Source: Spirochaeta sp.
GTDB lineage: Bacteria > Spirochaetota > Spirochaetia > DSM-27196 > Alkalispirochaetaceae
Length of the DNA: 10,389 nucleotides
NCBI GenBank assembly: GCA_007117185.1
Contig: SKHA01000204.1
Span: forward strand, 1 to 10,389
Reading direction: 5' to 3'
The position numbers and the translations under genes were made by a program. Shown piece after piece: positions 1 through 7,225 of the stretch. Below the pieces are notes generated by a model. That model was given only the letters and a program-made list of their open reading frames with translations. It was not told the DNA's origin and did no database searches. How positions within the stretch are numbered: position 1 is the stretch's first letter; every line of letters begins with the position of its first letter.

Positions 1-334
1 GAGCGTGCAGAAGACATATATCGGGATGAAGGAACCTTGTAAGGGTGCTCAGAGTGACGCCATTGCGAAATCGCCACAGCATTTCGTCGTCCAGCAGGGA
101 CCATGCGAAGGGCTCGCCGTCAATTACCCCGGTTCCGTCGGCGTTGAGAACGACACGGTAGCTGTAGATCCCGGGCTGATGGGATTCAACGGCGAATCCG
201 CGAGTTGGATCCAGCTGCAGGGTGTATACGTCCTCCATGATCCAGGAGCCAACCACCGCCTGCCGGGGCAGCTGAGCTTCTGCCGAGACCACCAGACCAC
301 CCAGCAGCGCTGTCAGAAGGATCCTGGTAATCAT
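1..334 (-). CDS. Partial exported small protein, lipocalin-like (function unknown)
   Basis: Only the first 111 codons lie in the window; the frame stays open to the edge. The ATG overlaps the TGA of the upstream 1089-residue gene as ATGA, which fixes the start and points to translational coupling. The N-terminus is a short signal peptide: a basic residue at R4, a hydrophobic run at about 5-17, and a likely signal peptidase I site after SAEA (residue 20). The mature part has a G-x-W motif (G29-S-W31), then alternating hydrophobic strands, a turn with DGTG (66-69), and a second strand pair ending near W78 and W87. G-x-W followed by short antiparallel strands and 'DGTG' resembles lipocalin-like or calycin-type domains of secreted bacterial proteins, but the barrel cannot be confirmed from this fragment. 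As the last visible gene of the transporter operon it probably acts outside the cytoplasm. I do not recognise a specific family or substrate. Confidence 0.75.
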   Translation of the reverse strand, partial: MITRILLTALLGGLVVSAEAQLPRQAVVGSWIMEDVYTLQLDPTRGFAVESHQPGIYSYRVVLNADGTGVIDGEPFAWSLLDDEMLWRFRNGVTLSTLTRFLHPDICLLHA

Positions 335-3300
335 TGGCCAGACTCCCAGGCGAACACTGTGGGCTGATCCACTGCGGAGGCACGAACTCCGGAGGGATTC
401 TCCCCACCCCCACCTTCGGGTCCCAGCAGGTACGAGAACCGTAGAGCCTGATGATTGTCTATACTGCGCAGATCCTCCAGAGCAACCCGCGCCCGGGCGG
501 TCTCCCCCGCTGCTTCGGCGGCCTGAATCAGAACCAAATGCACAGCCGCTGAGCGCGGCCGGAGGTCGGCGGCCCGTTGGGCCGCCGCCAGAGCCCGGTG
601 ATACTCTCCCTGCAGATACAAGACGTTGGCCAGGTTCACCTGTGCCGGGGCAAAACCAGGAGAGCCGGCCACCACCTGCTGAAACGTTCGCAACGCGGCG
701 TCCACATCTCCAAACCGAGCGTGCAGGACCCCGATCTGATTGGATGTGCGAGCTGCATCGCGACCTGCAGCTGACGCGAGTTGATCCGCAAGCCCGGCCA
801 GCACCTGGTGGTACAACACGTCCGTAACCGCTGTTCTGGTACGACCATGGACAGCCTCCACCACAGCCAGACTTGGGGCCACCACGTCAAACGTCGCTGG
901 AGCCAGCGGCATCGGTCGGTACACTTCATGCTGTTGTCGCACCGGCAGGAACTCCACCCCCTCACCATACGCCGTCACCAGACGGGATGCTTCCCGCCAT
1001 GACCGGAGAAACCCTTCCTGCAGGATAGTTGTCTCCAGGGGAATCCACACCGTACCATCGTGAACGATAATCGTCCGACCCGACCCTTCGTAGAGCCAGC
1101 GATTAGTCGCGGGCTCTCCAGTGTCAAAAGCGATGAAAACATGTCCTGGAGACGTCATGATCGCCGTGGCGATCCCGGTGGCTTCAAGCAGAGACGCCAG
1201 TAGCGAAGCGGTATCGTCGCAGTCACCAGTGCGAACCCTGAGAGTGGTTCTGGGGAAGCGCACCGTATCGAGGACTCCGGTACTGCCAAAAACCTCCGTG
1301 AAGGGTGAGTTCGGATCTTCGATATAGCGAATTCCATACGCACCAAGGGCATCAACGATCCGTGCCGCCCGCCAGACCCGCTGAGGGAGGAACCCCGACG
1401 CGTCCGGCCCTTGGCCAACCAGATCAAGGGCAAAACGTGCTACCAGGTCATCGTTGGGCGTAATGAATGAGGCCAGCTTCCCCGAGTCGTCCCAGTACAA
1501 AGCAGTGTTCCGCCGAACTCGAACAGTCCGGGTGATTGCCGACGTCTCCTCTCGGCCTCCCAGTTGGTAGTTCACCTGGAAGCGCGCGGCAACGGGCGTT
1601 TCCTCCTCAAGGCCCAAGACATCGGTAGACAGGACCAGCGGAATCGGGATAGCTACCGACTCCCCCGGTTCAATAGCCCTCACCGGGGGACTGCTTTGAG
1701 GAAAATCCAGGAACCGAAACGCCACCGTGGCCCGCACGTCGTAAATCGCCTCGTCCAGGGTATTGGTTACCGTCAGCGTCCCGACAGGGTTATCCTGGTA
1801 GTACTGGATCAGCGCCGGGAACAGGTCAGTGAACCCGGCGACATCAAGTCCCAGGGGACGCTGGTCCTGCCGGGGTGAGCTGTATTCTTCGAAGGCGCGG
1901 CGAAGCGCCGTCACCTCCGCCCTGACGCCATCCCGGAGGTCCCCGTGCCCGGCCAGCCGTGCCAGGGCCTGCTCATAGAACTGTACCGTGACGGAAAAGG
2001 TAGCCCGGGCCGACTCCGGCCCGAGGTGTTCGAGGATTTCAAGGGTGCGATCACGACCTTGTCGGGCCTGCCCCGCGAGGAAGAGCCCCTCTACGCGGGT
2101 AAGGGCCGCTTCCGCAGAAGCGTCAAACGGGTCGATATCCAGGACATTCCGCCACGCCTCCACCGCCAGCGAAAGAGCACCGTGGTCAGTGTACGCCCGG
2201 GCACGGTCCAGATACGCATCGAAATTCGTCGGATCCGCTGCGAGCACCCGGTTTCCCGCCAGAATCCGGTCATCCAGCTCCGACGGGACCATCCGATTCT
2301 CGAGGTCCACCAGGCGATACACCTTTTGGGCGCTGATGTTGGCAAGGTAGATGTATCCTCGATCAGGGTCCACCGCCATACTCTGAATCATCGCGAAGTT
2401 ACCCCCCAGAGGAGGAGGCAACCCTCCAAGACGCCATAGCGGGACACCTCGGCGGTCAAAGCGATAGAGTGCGTCCACCGCAAGAACCAGAAAATCTCCG
2501 TCAGGAAGGGTTTGCAAGGCCCGGACACCGCCACGGTCTTCCGACCGCAACAACGGAACGATGGTATCCACCCGAACCCCTTCGGCAGTATAGATGAGGA
2601 TCGCCCCGGTCATCACGTCCCAGGTCCAGAGCGTCCCCTCCGGCCCCGCAGCGGCTGCAAATACGTAGGAGTACTCCGTAGGAAAAAGATCCAGCACGTG
2701 CTCCCGGCGACCGTCCAGGCGGACTGCCCGACGGCTGGTGGCGTCAATCATTACGTAACTACCGTCGGACAGGGGCAGCGAGACCGCCGGCGTATCCACG
2801 GTGCTGCGCAGACGCTGGTGGCGATCAAACCCCGGACGAATCACGAAGATCTGACCCCCCGTTGCGGTACGGGCGAAGATCGTTCCCGCAGCGGTGACGC
2901 TGACGTTGTATGCGTAGGAGATGCGATCTGTCGTAAACAACTCGCGACCGGGTTTGCCCACCTCCCGGTAGAGCGGGTCCAGTTCAACCGCAGCAACGCT
3001 GGTTCCGATCAGCAGATTTCCGTTGGCCGCCACCGCTACCGACGAGGGGTAGACCGAAGCTGCATACCCAAGATCAGCTGTAGAGATCATACTCCCTGAC
3101 AGCTCATCCAGAAAGACCGGCCCCTCTCCGGGACTCATCGTAGCCAGCCCCTGAAGGGAGGAATACTGATATCGGATGGAGTGGGCCACGTCCCGGGAGA
3201 GGTGTTCCCCCCAGCGTCCAAAGAAGTTCTGAGGCTGGCCGGCGGTGCCCGCAGCGGCGTCGGTCATGGTGAGGATCAGCGCCCGTCCATCCTCGACGTT

Positions 3301-3600
3301 GTTTGCCAGCACGTCGACGGTAAATGCCGGAGGGGCGGTCCGCGGCGCAGAGGCAGCGCCGTTACCAGAACGCTCCGTCGGATCCCCTGCGTAGCTTACA
3401 AAAAACACTTCCGGAAACAGCTCACTCGCTTCCCGAGCTGCCCGTGAAAGAGCGGCATCTATGGTTGTCCGGGCCTGTGGAGTATCCGGAAAGATCACAG
3501 GACGATTGATCCGGACATGATCAACCGCCACGAGATTTGCTGCTCCTGTTACCAGTGCAAGCAGCGTCAGTGCCAGTGTGAACCCGGAACGACCACGCAC
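331..3600 (-). CDS. Large exported beta-propeller/TPR/transglutaminase-like protein
   Basis: This is a 1089-residue multidomain protein. The start is GTG at 3600, 17 bp after the permease stop; it gives a signal peptide (basic RGR, hydrophobic core about 7-25) and no better start follows. Domains in order: an unassigned region at 27-150; NHL-like beta-propeller repeats at about 183-435 (recurring 'ANGNLLIG', 'PEGTLWTWD', 'PDGDFLVL', 'DRGYIYLA'); TPR-like helices at 444-500; helical linker at 505-600; Ig-like beta-sandwich at about 605-698; transglutaminase-like domain at about 705-870; TPRs at about 925-1045. The transglutaminase-like core shows RTGDCDD (Cys794), then SPGH (His820), then WIPLETT, with E856 where the family usually has the catalytic Asp of 'vDpT'. 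Such domains may cross-link, deamidate or hydrolyse peptides, so the activity is open. It is co-transcribed with the transporter, suggesting a periplasmic or surface role in substrate release or sensing. That role is inference; the fold assignment is fairly safe. Confidence 0.85.
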   Translation of the reverse strand: MRGRSGFTLALTLLALVTGAANLVAVDHVRINRPVIFPDTPQARTTIDAALSRAAREASELFPEVFFVSYAGDPTERSGNGAASAPRTAPPAFTVDVLANNVEDGRALILTMTDAAAGTAGQPQNFFGRWGEHLSRDVAHSIRYQYSSLQGLATMSPGEGPVFLDELSGSMISTADLGYAASVYPSSVAVAANGNLLIGTSVAAVELDPLYREVGKPGRELFTTDRISYAYNVSVTAAGTIFARTATGGQIFVIRPGFDRHQRLRSTVDTPAVSLPLSDGSYVMIDATSRRAVRLDGRREHVLDLFPTEYSYVFAAAAGPEGTLWTWDVMTGAILIYTAEGVRVDTIVPLLRSEDRGGVRALQTLPDGDFLVLAVDALYRFDRRGVPLWRLGGLPPPLGGNFAMIQSMAVDPDRGYIYLANISAQKVYRLVDLENRMVPSELDDRILAGNRVLAADPTNFDAYLDRARAYTDHGALSLAVEAWRNVLDIDPFDASAEAALTRVEGLFLAGQARQGRDRTLEILEHLGPESARATFSVTVQFYEQALARLAGHGDLRDGVRAEVTALRRAFEEYSSPRQDQRPLGLDVAGFTDLFPALIQYYQDNPVGTLTVTNTLDEAIYDVRATVAFRFLDFPQSSPPVRAIEPGESVAIPIPLVLSTDVLGLEEETPVAARFQVNYQLGGREETSAITRTVRVRRNTALYWDDSGKLASFITPNDDLVARFALDLVGQGPDASGFLPQRVWRAARIVDALGAYGIRYIEDPNSPFTEVFGSTGVLDTVRFPRTTLRVRTGDCDDTASLLASLLEATGIATAIMTSPGHVFIAFDTGEPATNRWLYEGSGRTIIVHDGTVWIPLETTILQEGFLRSWREASRLVTAYGEGVEFLPVRQQHEVYRPMPLAPATFDVVAPSLAVVEAVHGRTRTAVTDVLYHQVLAGLADQLASAAGRDAARTSNQIGVLHARFGDVDAALRTFQQVVAGSPGFAPAQVNLANVLYLQGEYHRALAAAQRAADLRPRSAAVHLVLIQAAEAAGETARARVALEDLRSIDNHQALRFSYLLGPEGGGGENPSGVRASAVDQPTVFAWESGQ

Positions 3601-3617
3601 TGCGGTCTGCCCTGCCG

Positions 3618-5543
3618 CTACACGGCTGTAACCGGTGCCCGGCGATGCCGCAAGATCTGAGTCAGTACCGGAACGGCCACGACCCCCAGTCCGATCAAAT
3701 CCATCGTCACGTCAGGGTTGATCAGCATCAGCGCACCTGCCAGGAAGAGTACACGCTCCCAGATTTTCGTCTTGGAGATAAAGAAATCCTGCACCGCGCT
3801 GGCGAACGCCACCACACCAATGACTGCGCTGATAATCGCCGTGATTGCCTGAACGGCGGTGACATCAAGAAGAAGCAACTCCGGACTCATGGCGAAGATG
3901 AAGGGGATCAAAAACCCTGCGGAAGCCAGCTTCAGCGCCTGCACCCCCGTTTTGAAGGAGTCGCCCCCTGCAATCCCCGCTCCGGCGTACGCCGCCAGGG
4001 CCACCGGTGGGGTCACGTCGGCGATGACACCAAAGTACAGGATAAACAGATGCGCCGCGATCAGAGGTACTCCAAGCTGAACCAGGGCGGGAGCGGCCAT
4101 CGTTGCCAGAACGATGTACTTGGCGGTGGTAGGCAACCCCATTCCCAGGATGATTGAAGCCACCATCGTCAGCAGCAGGGTGGGCAGCAGCAGCCCCCCG
4201 GCAAGACTCACAATCAAGTTGGCGAAGGTAAGACCCAACCCGGTGAGGGTGACGATACCAACGATGATACCCGCGCAGGCGCACGCTGCGGCAACGCTGA
4301 CCGCTTTCTTGGCGCCATCCTCCATCGCCATGAGGATCGACTTGAACTTTATCCGGGTATGCTTGCGGAACATGCACACCACCAGCGCCACGATGATGCT
4401 GAGAAAAGCGGCACGCAAGGGGGAAAATCGAATGAGGAACAGAACCACCGCGACAAGCGGCAGAATGAGGTGAAAACCCATGAAGAAGGTACTGCGAAAC
4501 TCCGGCAGCTCATCTTTGGGAATTCCCTTGAGTCCCCGCTTTGACGCCTGCAGGTGCACCATCACCATCACCCCGACGTAGTACAGCAGCGCCGGGACAA
4601 CAGCGCTCACCACAATCTGAATGTAGGGAATGTTGGTGAACTCGGACATGATGAACGCGGCAGCACCCATCACCGGCGGCAGGATCTGGCCTCCGGTTGA
4701 GGCGGCGGCTTCCACCGCTCCGGCAAAGTTCGGCTTGTAACCGATCTTTTTCATCAGCGGGATGGTAAACGCTCCGGTAGTTACCGTGTTGGCGATGGAG
4801 CTACCGGAGATGGAGCCCATAAACCCGCTGGCAAGGACCGCCGCTTTGGCAGGGCCCCCTTTTCGATGTCCGGCAACGGCAAAGGCCACATCTATGAAAA
4901 ACTGACCCACTCCGGTGATGTCCAGAAACGAGCCAAAGAGAATAAACATGAAAACGAAGGTCGCCGAAACACCCAGGGGCGTTCCGAAGATCCCTTCGGT
5001 AGTGGTATACAGCTGGTCAACAACGCGAACGTACGAGTACCCGCGGTGGCCAAGCATACCCGGCAGGTACGGTCCGGCGAAGGCATAGCCGATGAAGACC
5101 AGCGCGATGATGGGAAGCTCCGGACCGATACTGCGCCGGGTGATCTCCAGGACCAGCCCAATAGTGATAACACCCAGGAAGAGATCCATTGAGGTGGGAA
5201 GTCCACCACGACGAACCAGCGTTTCGTAATTGAGCAGGATGTATGCGGTAACAACCACTCCAAGAATGGCAAAGACCCAGTCTAGAATTGCCACGCGATC
5301 TTTGCGGGATTTCTTGGTGGACGGGTACATGAGAAAACCCAGGACCAAAACGAAAAGCAGGTGCAACGCCCGCTGTTTCATGGTCAGCAGAAGGCCGAAC
5401 CCGGCGGTATAGAGGTGGAACGCAGACATCGCGATTGCAATAGCCGTCACAAGCAGCGCAAGGATCCCCCGCAGGTTTCGCGTGTTCGCAGACTTGTCGA
5501 ACTGCGCAATCTTTTCTTCGATATTGATGGTGGTGTCGCTCAT
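3618..5543 (-). CDS. TRAP transporter permease, fused 4TM/12TM (DctQM-type)
   Basis: A 641-residue integral membrane protein of the fused TRAP permease type usually paired with TAXI binding proteins. Residues about 20-165 form the DctQ-like small-subunit part. The rest is the DctM-like transport domain. Diagnostic stretches are 'GPAKAAVLASGFMGSISGSS' (230-249), 'GAVEAAASTGGQILPPVMGA' (275-294) and 'ILGMGLPTTAKYIVLATMAA' (465-484), followed by 'VIADVTPPVALAAYAGAGIA' (507-526). The paired S/T-G and P-rich re-entrant loops are those of ion-coupled (usually Na+) TRAP and DASS-fold elevator transporters. TAXI fused permeases can instead be proton-coupled, so the ion is not settled. The start is ATG at 5543 with GAGGGGA at 5554-5560 as ribosome binding site. 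The length is normal and all hallmark motifs are intact, so it should be functional. It takes substrate from the binding protein encoded two genes upstream. Confidence 0.97.
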   Translation of the reverse strand: MSDTTINIEEKIAQFDKSANTRNLRGILALLVTAIAIAMSAFHLYTAGFGLLLTMKQRALHLLFVLVLGFLMYPSTKKSRKDRVAILDWVFAILGVVVTAYILLNYETLVRRGGLPTSMDLFLGVITIGLVLEITRRSIGPELPIIALVFIGYAFAGPYLPGMLGHRGYSYVRVVDQLYTTTEGIFGTPLGVSATFVFMFILFGSFLDITGVGQFFIDVAFAVAGHRKGGPAKAAVLASGFMGSISGSSIANTVTTGAFTIPLMKKIGYKPNFAGAVEAAASTGGQILPPVMGAAAFIMSEFTNIPYIQIVVSAVVPALLYYVGVMVMVHLQASKRGLKGIPKDELPEFRSTFFMGFHLILPLVAVVLFLIRFSPLRAAFLSIIVALVVCMFRKHTRIKFKSILMAMEDGAKKAVSVAAACACAGIIVGIVTLTGLGLTFANLIVSLAGGLLLPTLLLTMVASIILGMGLPTTAKYIVLATMAAPALVQLGVPLIAAHLFILYFGVIADVTPPVALAAYAGAGIAGGDSFKTGVQALKLASAGFLIPFIFAMSPELLLLDVTAVQAITAIISAVIGVVAFASAVQDFFISKTKIWERVLFLAGALMLINPDVTMDLIGLGVVAVPVLTQILRHRRAPVTAV

Positions 5544-5565
5544 TATTGCCCGGTCCCCTCTCGCT

Positions 5566-6054
5566 TCAGAAGAATAGGCGCCATCGCATCGCTTTGCGCG
5601 CCGTTATGATAACGAGGCTACCAGCCTCGACAAAATCCAGAAGAACTGTCGTGGAGCGGTCCGGAACAGTCAGCGTCTGCTCGGAACCAACGCTTACCCG
5701 CAGGGGAATCTCCGGCAGGAGCCGGTTGATACCTCCAATGATGTAGCGGTCGCCATCCTGGCGGAACTCGCCAAAGTTTTCCGTTGGAAGCCCGGCACCG
5801 AAAGCACTGTGCTCCGTTCGGACAAGCAAGAATGAGTCAGAGCCGGCAAGGACGAAGACCTCCCTCACCGGCGACCTGACGACGGAATGCTGGTAGTCCA
5901 GATGAAACTCGCTTCCGTCAGGTAGCGAAAAACGGTGGACAACCTGTCCGTCAGATTCGAGCTGCACCACCTGCACCGGCCACAAGGAAAACACCGTAGC
6001 GGCAACGGAGAGGATCAGCAGCCCGAAAAGGGCCAGCGTTACACTGGCCCTCAT
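5566..6054 (-). CDS. DUF1850 family protein of TAXI TRAP operon
   Basis: A 162-residue protein with one N-terminal membrane segment (about 5-25) and a predicted extracytoplasmic beta-rich domain. The family signature is visible: 'FHLDYQHSV' (50-58) followed by 'PVREVF' (62-67), then 'SAFGAGLP' (83-90). DUF1850 proteins are commonly encoded next to TAXI-type binding proteins and fused TRAP permeases, and this gene sits exactly between them, 8 bp after the binding-protein stop and 22 bp before the permease start. The biochemical role of DUF1850 is not known to me. A periplasmic accessory to the TRAP complex is the natural guess from gene order alone. No clear Shine-Dalgarno precedes the ATG, so translation may depend on ribosomes arriving from the upstream gene. 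Confidence 0.9.
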   Translation of the reverse strand: MRASVTLALFGLLILSVAATVFSLWPVQVVQLESDGQVVHRFSLPDGSEFHLDYQHSVVRSPVREVFVLAGSDSFLLVRTEHSAFGAGLPTENFGEFRQDGDRYIIGGINRLLPEIPLRVSVGSEQTLTVPDRSTTVLLDFVEAGSLVIITARKAMRWRLFF

Positions 6055-6062
6055 GGAGTCGA

Positions 6063-7034
6063 TTATCGGCCCATCTCCCGATAAAAGCGAGCCGCACCGG
6101 GGTGCAGATCAATGGGCATACCATTGGTTGCGGTTTCCAGTGTGAGGTTACCACCCCGGGCATGAGCAGCAGCGAACGCATCCAGATTCTCGAACCAGGC
6201 TTTGGTGACGTTGTAGACCACATCATCACTGAGACCCGCGCGAGCGAACATCATCGCCAGAACCGCTACGGTCTGAACGTCCGAATCCTGGTTGCGATAC
6301 GTTCCAGCGGGGATCGTCACCTTGTCGTAGAAGGGGAAGTCCGCGATGAGGCTGTCAGCCATATCACCGGCGATAGAAAGAATGCGCACGTTGTGGGTGG
6401 TGGAAACGTCGGTAACCGCAGCAGTGGGAGTACCGGCAGTGACGAACGCGGCGTCAACGTTACCGTCTTTGAGAGCGTCGGCCGCTTCTGCGAAACTCAG
6501 GAAGTCCGCGCGGATATCATCGTAGGAGATACCGTGGGCGGTGAGAATCTGTCGGGCGTTGGCCTCAGCACCACTTCCGGGAGCTCCAACGGCAACGCGC
6601 TTGCCACGAAGGTCGTTCACCGAGTTGATACCGGCGTTGGCGTTCACGACGATCTGGATCACTTCCGGATACAGGGAAGCAACACCGCGCAGGTTGGTCA
6701 GCGGAGCGCCGTCAGAGAACATCTCCACGCCGTTGAACGCGTAATAGGCAATGTCATTCTGCATCAGCGCAAAGTCCACCTCGCCGTTATTCAGCAGGTT
6801 GCTGTTAACAACGGACGCGCCGGTTGATTCGGCGTTGGCGGTGGTGTTGGGGACGTTCTCGGTGATAATGTTGGCAAACGCACCACCCAGGGGAAAATAC
6901 ACCCCGGCGGTTCCACCGGTGGCCACGGCGAGACGCGTGATCGGCGCGGCGGCCTCACTTTGACCGGAAGCAAATGCCCCCAGAACTGACACAGTCAGCA
7001 ATACAACGATGAGAAGTGAAAACTTGGATTTCAT
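6063..7034 (-). CDS. TAXI family TRAP transporter solute-binding protein
   Basis: A 323-residue secreted binding protein, first gene of the minus-strand operon. It has a signal peptide at 1-22 (KSK, then a hydrophobic core) with a signal peptidase I site AFA before SGQSE. There is no lipobox Cys, so it is probably a soluble periplasmic protein. TAXI-family motifs are clear: 'VATGGTAGVYFPLGGAFANI' (37-56), 'ESTGASVVNSNLL' (69-81), 'LYPEVIQIVV' (121-130), 'DLRGKRVAVGAPGSGAEANA' (141-160), 'DAAFVTAGTPTAAV' (194-207) and C-terminal 'HPGAARFYREMG' (311-322). Some TAXI proteins are known to bind glutamate or related compounds, for example a structurally characterised Thermus protein. With a D-glutamate cyclase and 5-oxoprolinase operon next door, glutamate, D-glutamate or pyroglutamate is a sensible ligand guess, but the sequence alone does not prove it. 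The start is ATG with a strong GGGAGGA at 7041-7047. Confidence 0.96.
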   Translation of the reverse strand: MKSKFSLLIVVLLTVSVLGAFASGQSEAAAPITRLAVATGGTAGVYFPLGGAFANIITENVPNTTANAESTGASVVNSNLLNNGEVDFALMQNDIAYYAFNGVEMFSDGAPLTNLRGVASLYPEVIQIVVNANAGINSVNDLRGKRVAVGAPGSGAEANARQILTAHGISYDDIRADFLSFAEAADALKDGNVDAAFVTAGTPTAAVTDVSTTHNVRILSIAGDMADSLIADFPFYDKVTIPAGTYRNQDSDVQTVAVLAMMFARAGLSDDVVYNVTKAWFENLDAFAAAHARGGNLTLETATNGMPIDLHPGAARFYREMGR

Positions 7035-7040
7035 ATCTCT

Positions 7041-7047
7041 TCCTCCC
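7041..7047 (-). promoter_or_regulatory. Strong Shine-Dalgarno of the TAXI binding-protein gene
   Basis: Read on the minus strand this is GGGAGGA, six bases before the ATG at 7034. It is among the strongest ribosome binding sites in the window, fitting the high protein copy number usual for periplasmic binding proteins relative to their permeases. Confidence 0.8.
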
Positions 7048-7095
7048 TTTTTTGGAAACTTTTCGGCGAGACTGCAGGCAGAACTCCCCGAATTC

Positions 7096-7120
7096 TTTTA
7101 GCCAGCAACGCTGGTTAAAA
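7096..7120. promoter_or_regulatory. 25-bp palindrome, candidate operator
   Basis: The left arm TTTTAGCCAGC (7096-7106) and right arm GCTGGTTAAAA (7110-7120) are reverse complements over 11 bp with one mismatch, around the 3-base centre AAC. It sits in the divergent promoter gap, touching the best leftward -10 candidate and overlapping the rightward one. A dimeric regulator bound here could control both operons. No regulator gene is in the window, so the protein is unknown. A terminator is unlikely because no gene reads into this site from either side. Confidence 0.6.
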
Positions 7121-7225
7121 TAATACTCCTGTCGTTTGGCCCTTTCGTCAAGGGAATCACCGTCAATTTGTCCAATAAGCGCGATCATTGCACAGGCAGA
7201 TCATCCTGAGTACACTTTTTCCACC

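Larger units (their letters stand above)
7035..7225. promoter_or_regulatory. Divergent intergenic promoter region
   Basis: This is the only sizeable non-coding gap in the window. It separates the leftward transporter operon from the rightward cyclase and oxoprolinase operon, so both promoters should be here. For the leftward side, a minus-strand TTGACG lies at 7146-7151 (a second copy is at 7161-7166). GAGTAT at 7123-7128 gives a 17-bp spacer but matches the -10 consensus at only 3 of 6 bases. TATTAT at 7120-7125 matches better but at 20-bp spacing. For the rightward side, TAAAAT (7116-7121) and TAATAC (7121-7126) are possible -10 elements without a convincing -35. The AT-rich patch around 7091-7130 stands out from the GC-rich surroundings. 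Promoter positions are tentative; the presence of control signals here is close to certain from gene layout. Confidence 0.6.

Noticed and set aside
1945..3099. Long plus-strand open frames opposite the 1089-residue gene (1945-2439 and 2512-3099)
   Set aside because: They lie wholly antisense to a gene with clear domains. Their translations are Arg/Pro/His-rich without recognisable motifs, as expected for the complement of GC-rich coding DNA.
6102..6827. 241-codon plus-strand open frame opposite the TAXI binding protein
   Set aside because: The opposite strand carries unmistakable TAXI motifs across the same span, and this frame shows low-complexity Val/Gly/Arg composition and no domain.
7096..7120. 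Palindrome as a transcription terminator
   Set aside because: Both flanking genes point away from it, so no transcript would end here; the position fits an operator instead.
7168..7195. Sigma-54 promoter suggested by TTGCA at 7188-7192
   Set aside because: The required GG at the -24 position is absent (AG at 7178-7179), so the match is only to the -12 half.
7136..7225. N-terminal extension of the DUF1445 gene from a TTG at 7136
   Set aside because: The extra 30 residues do not resemble the family, the TTG has no convincing ribosome binding site, and the extension would consume most of the divergent promoter region.
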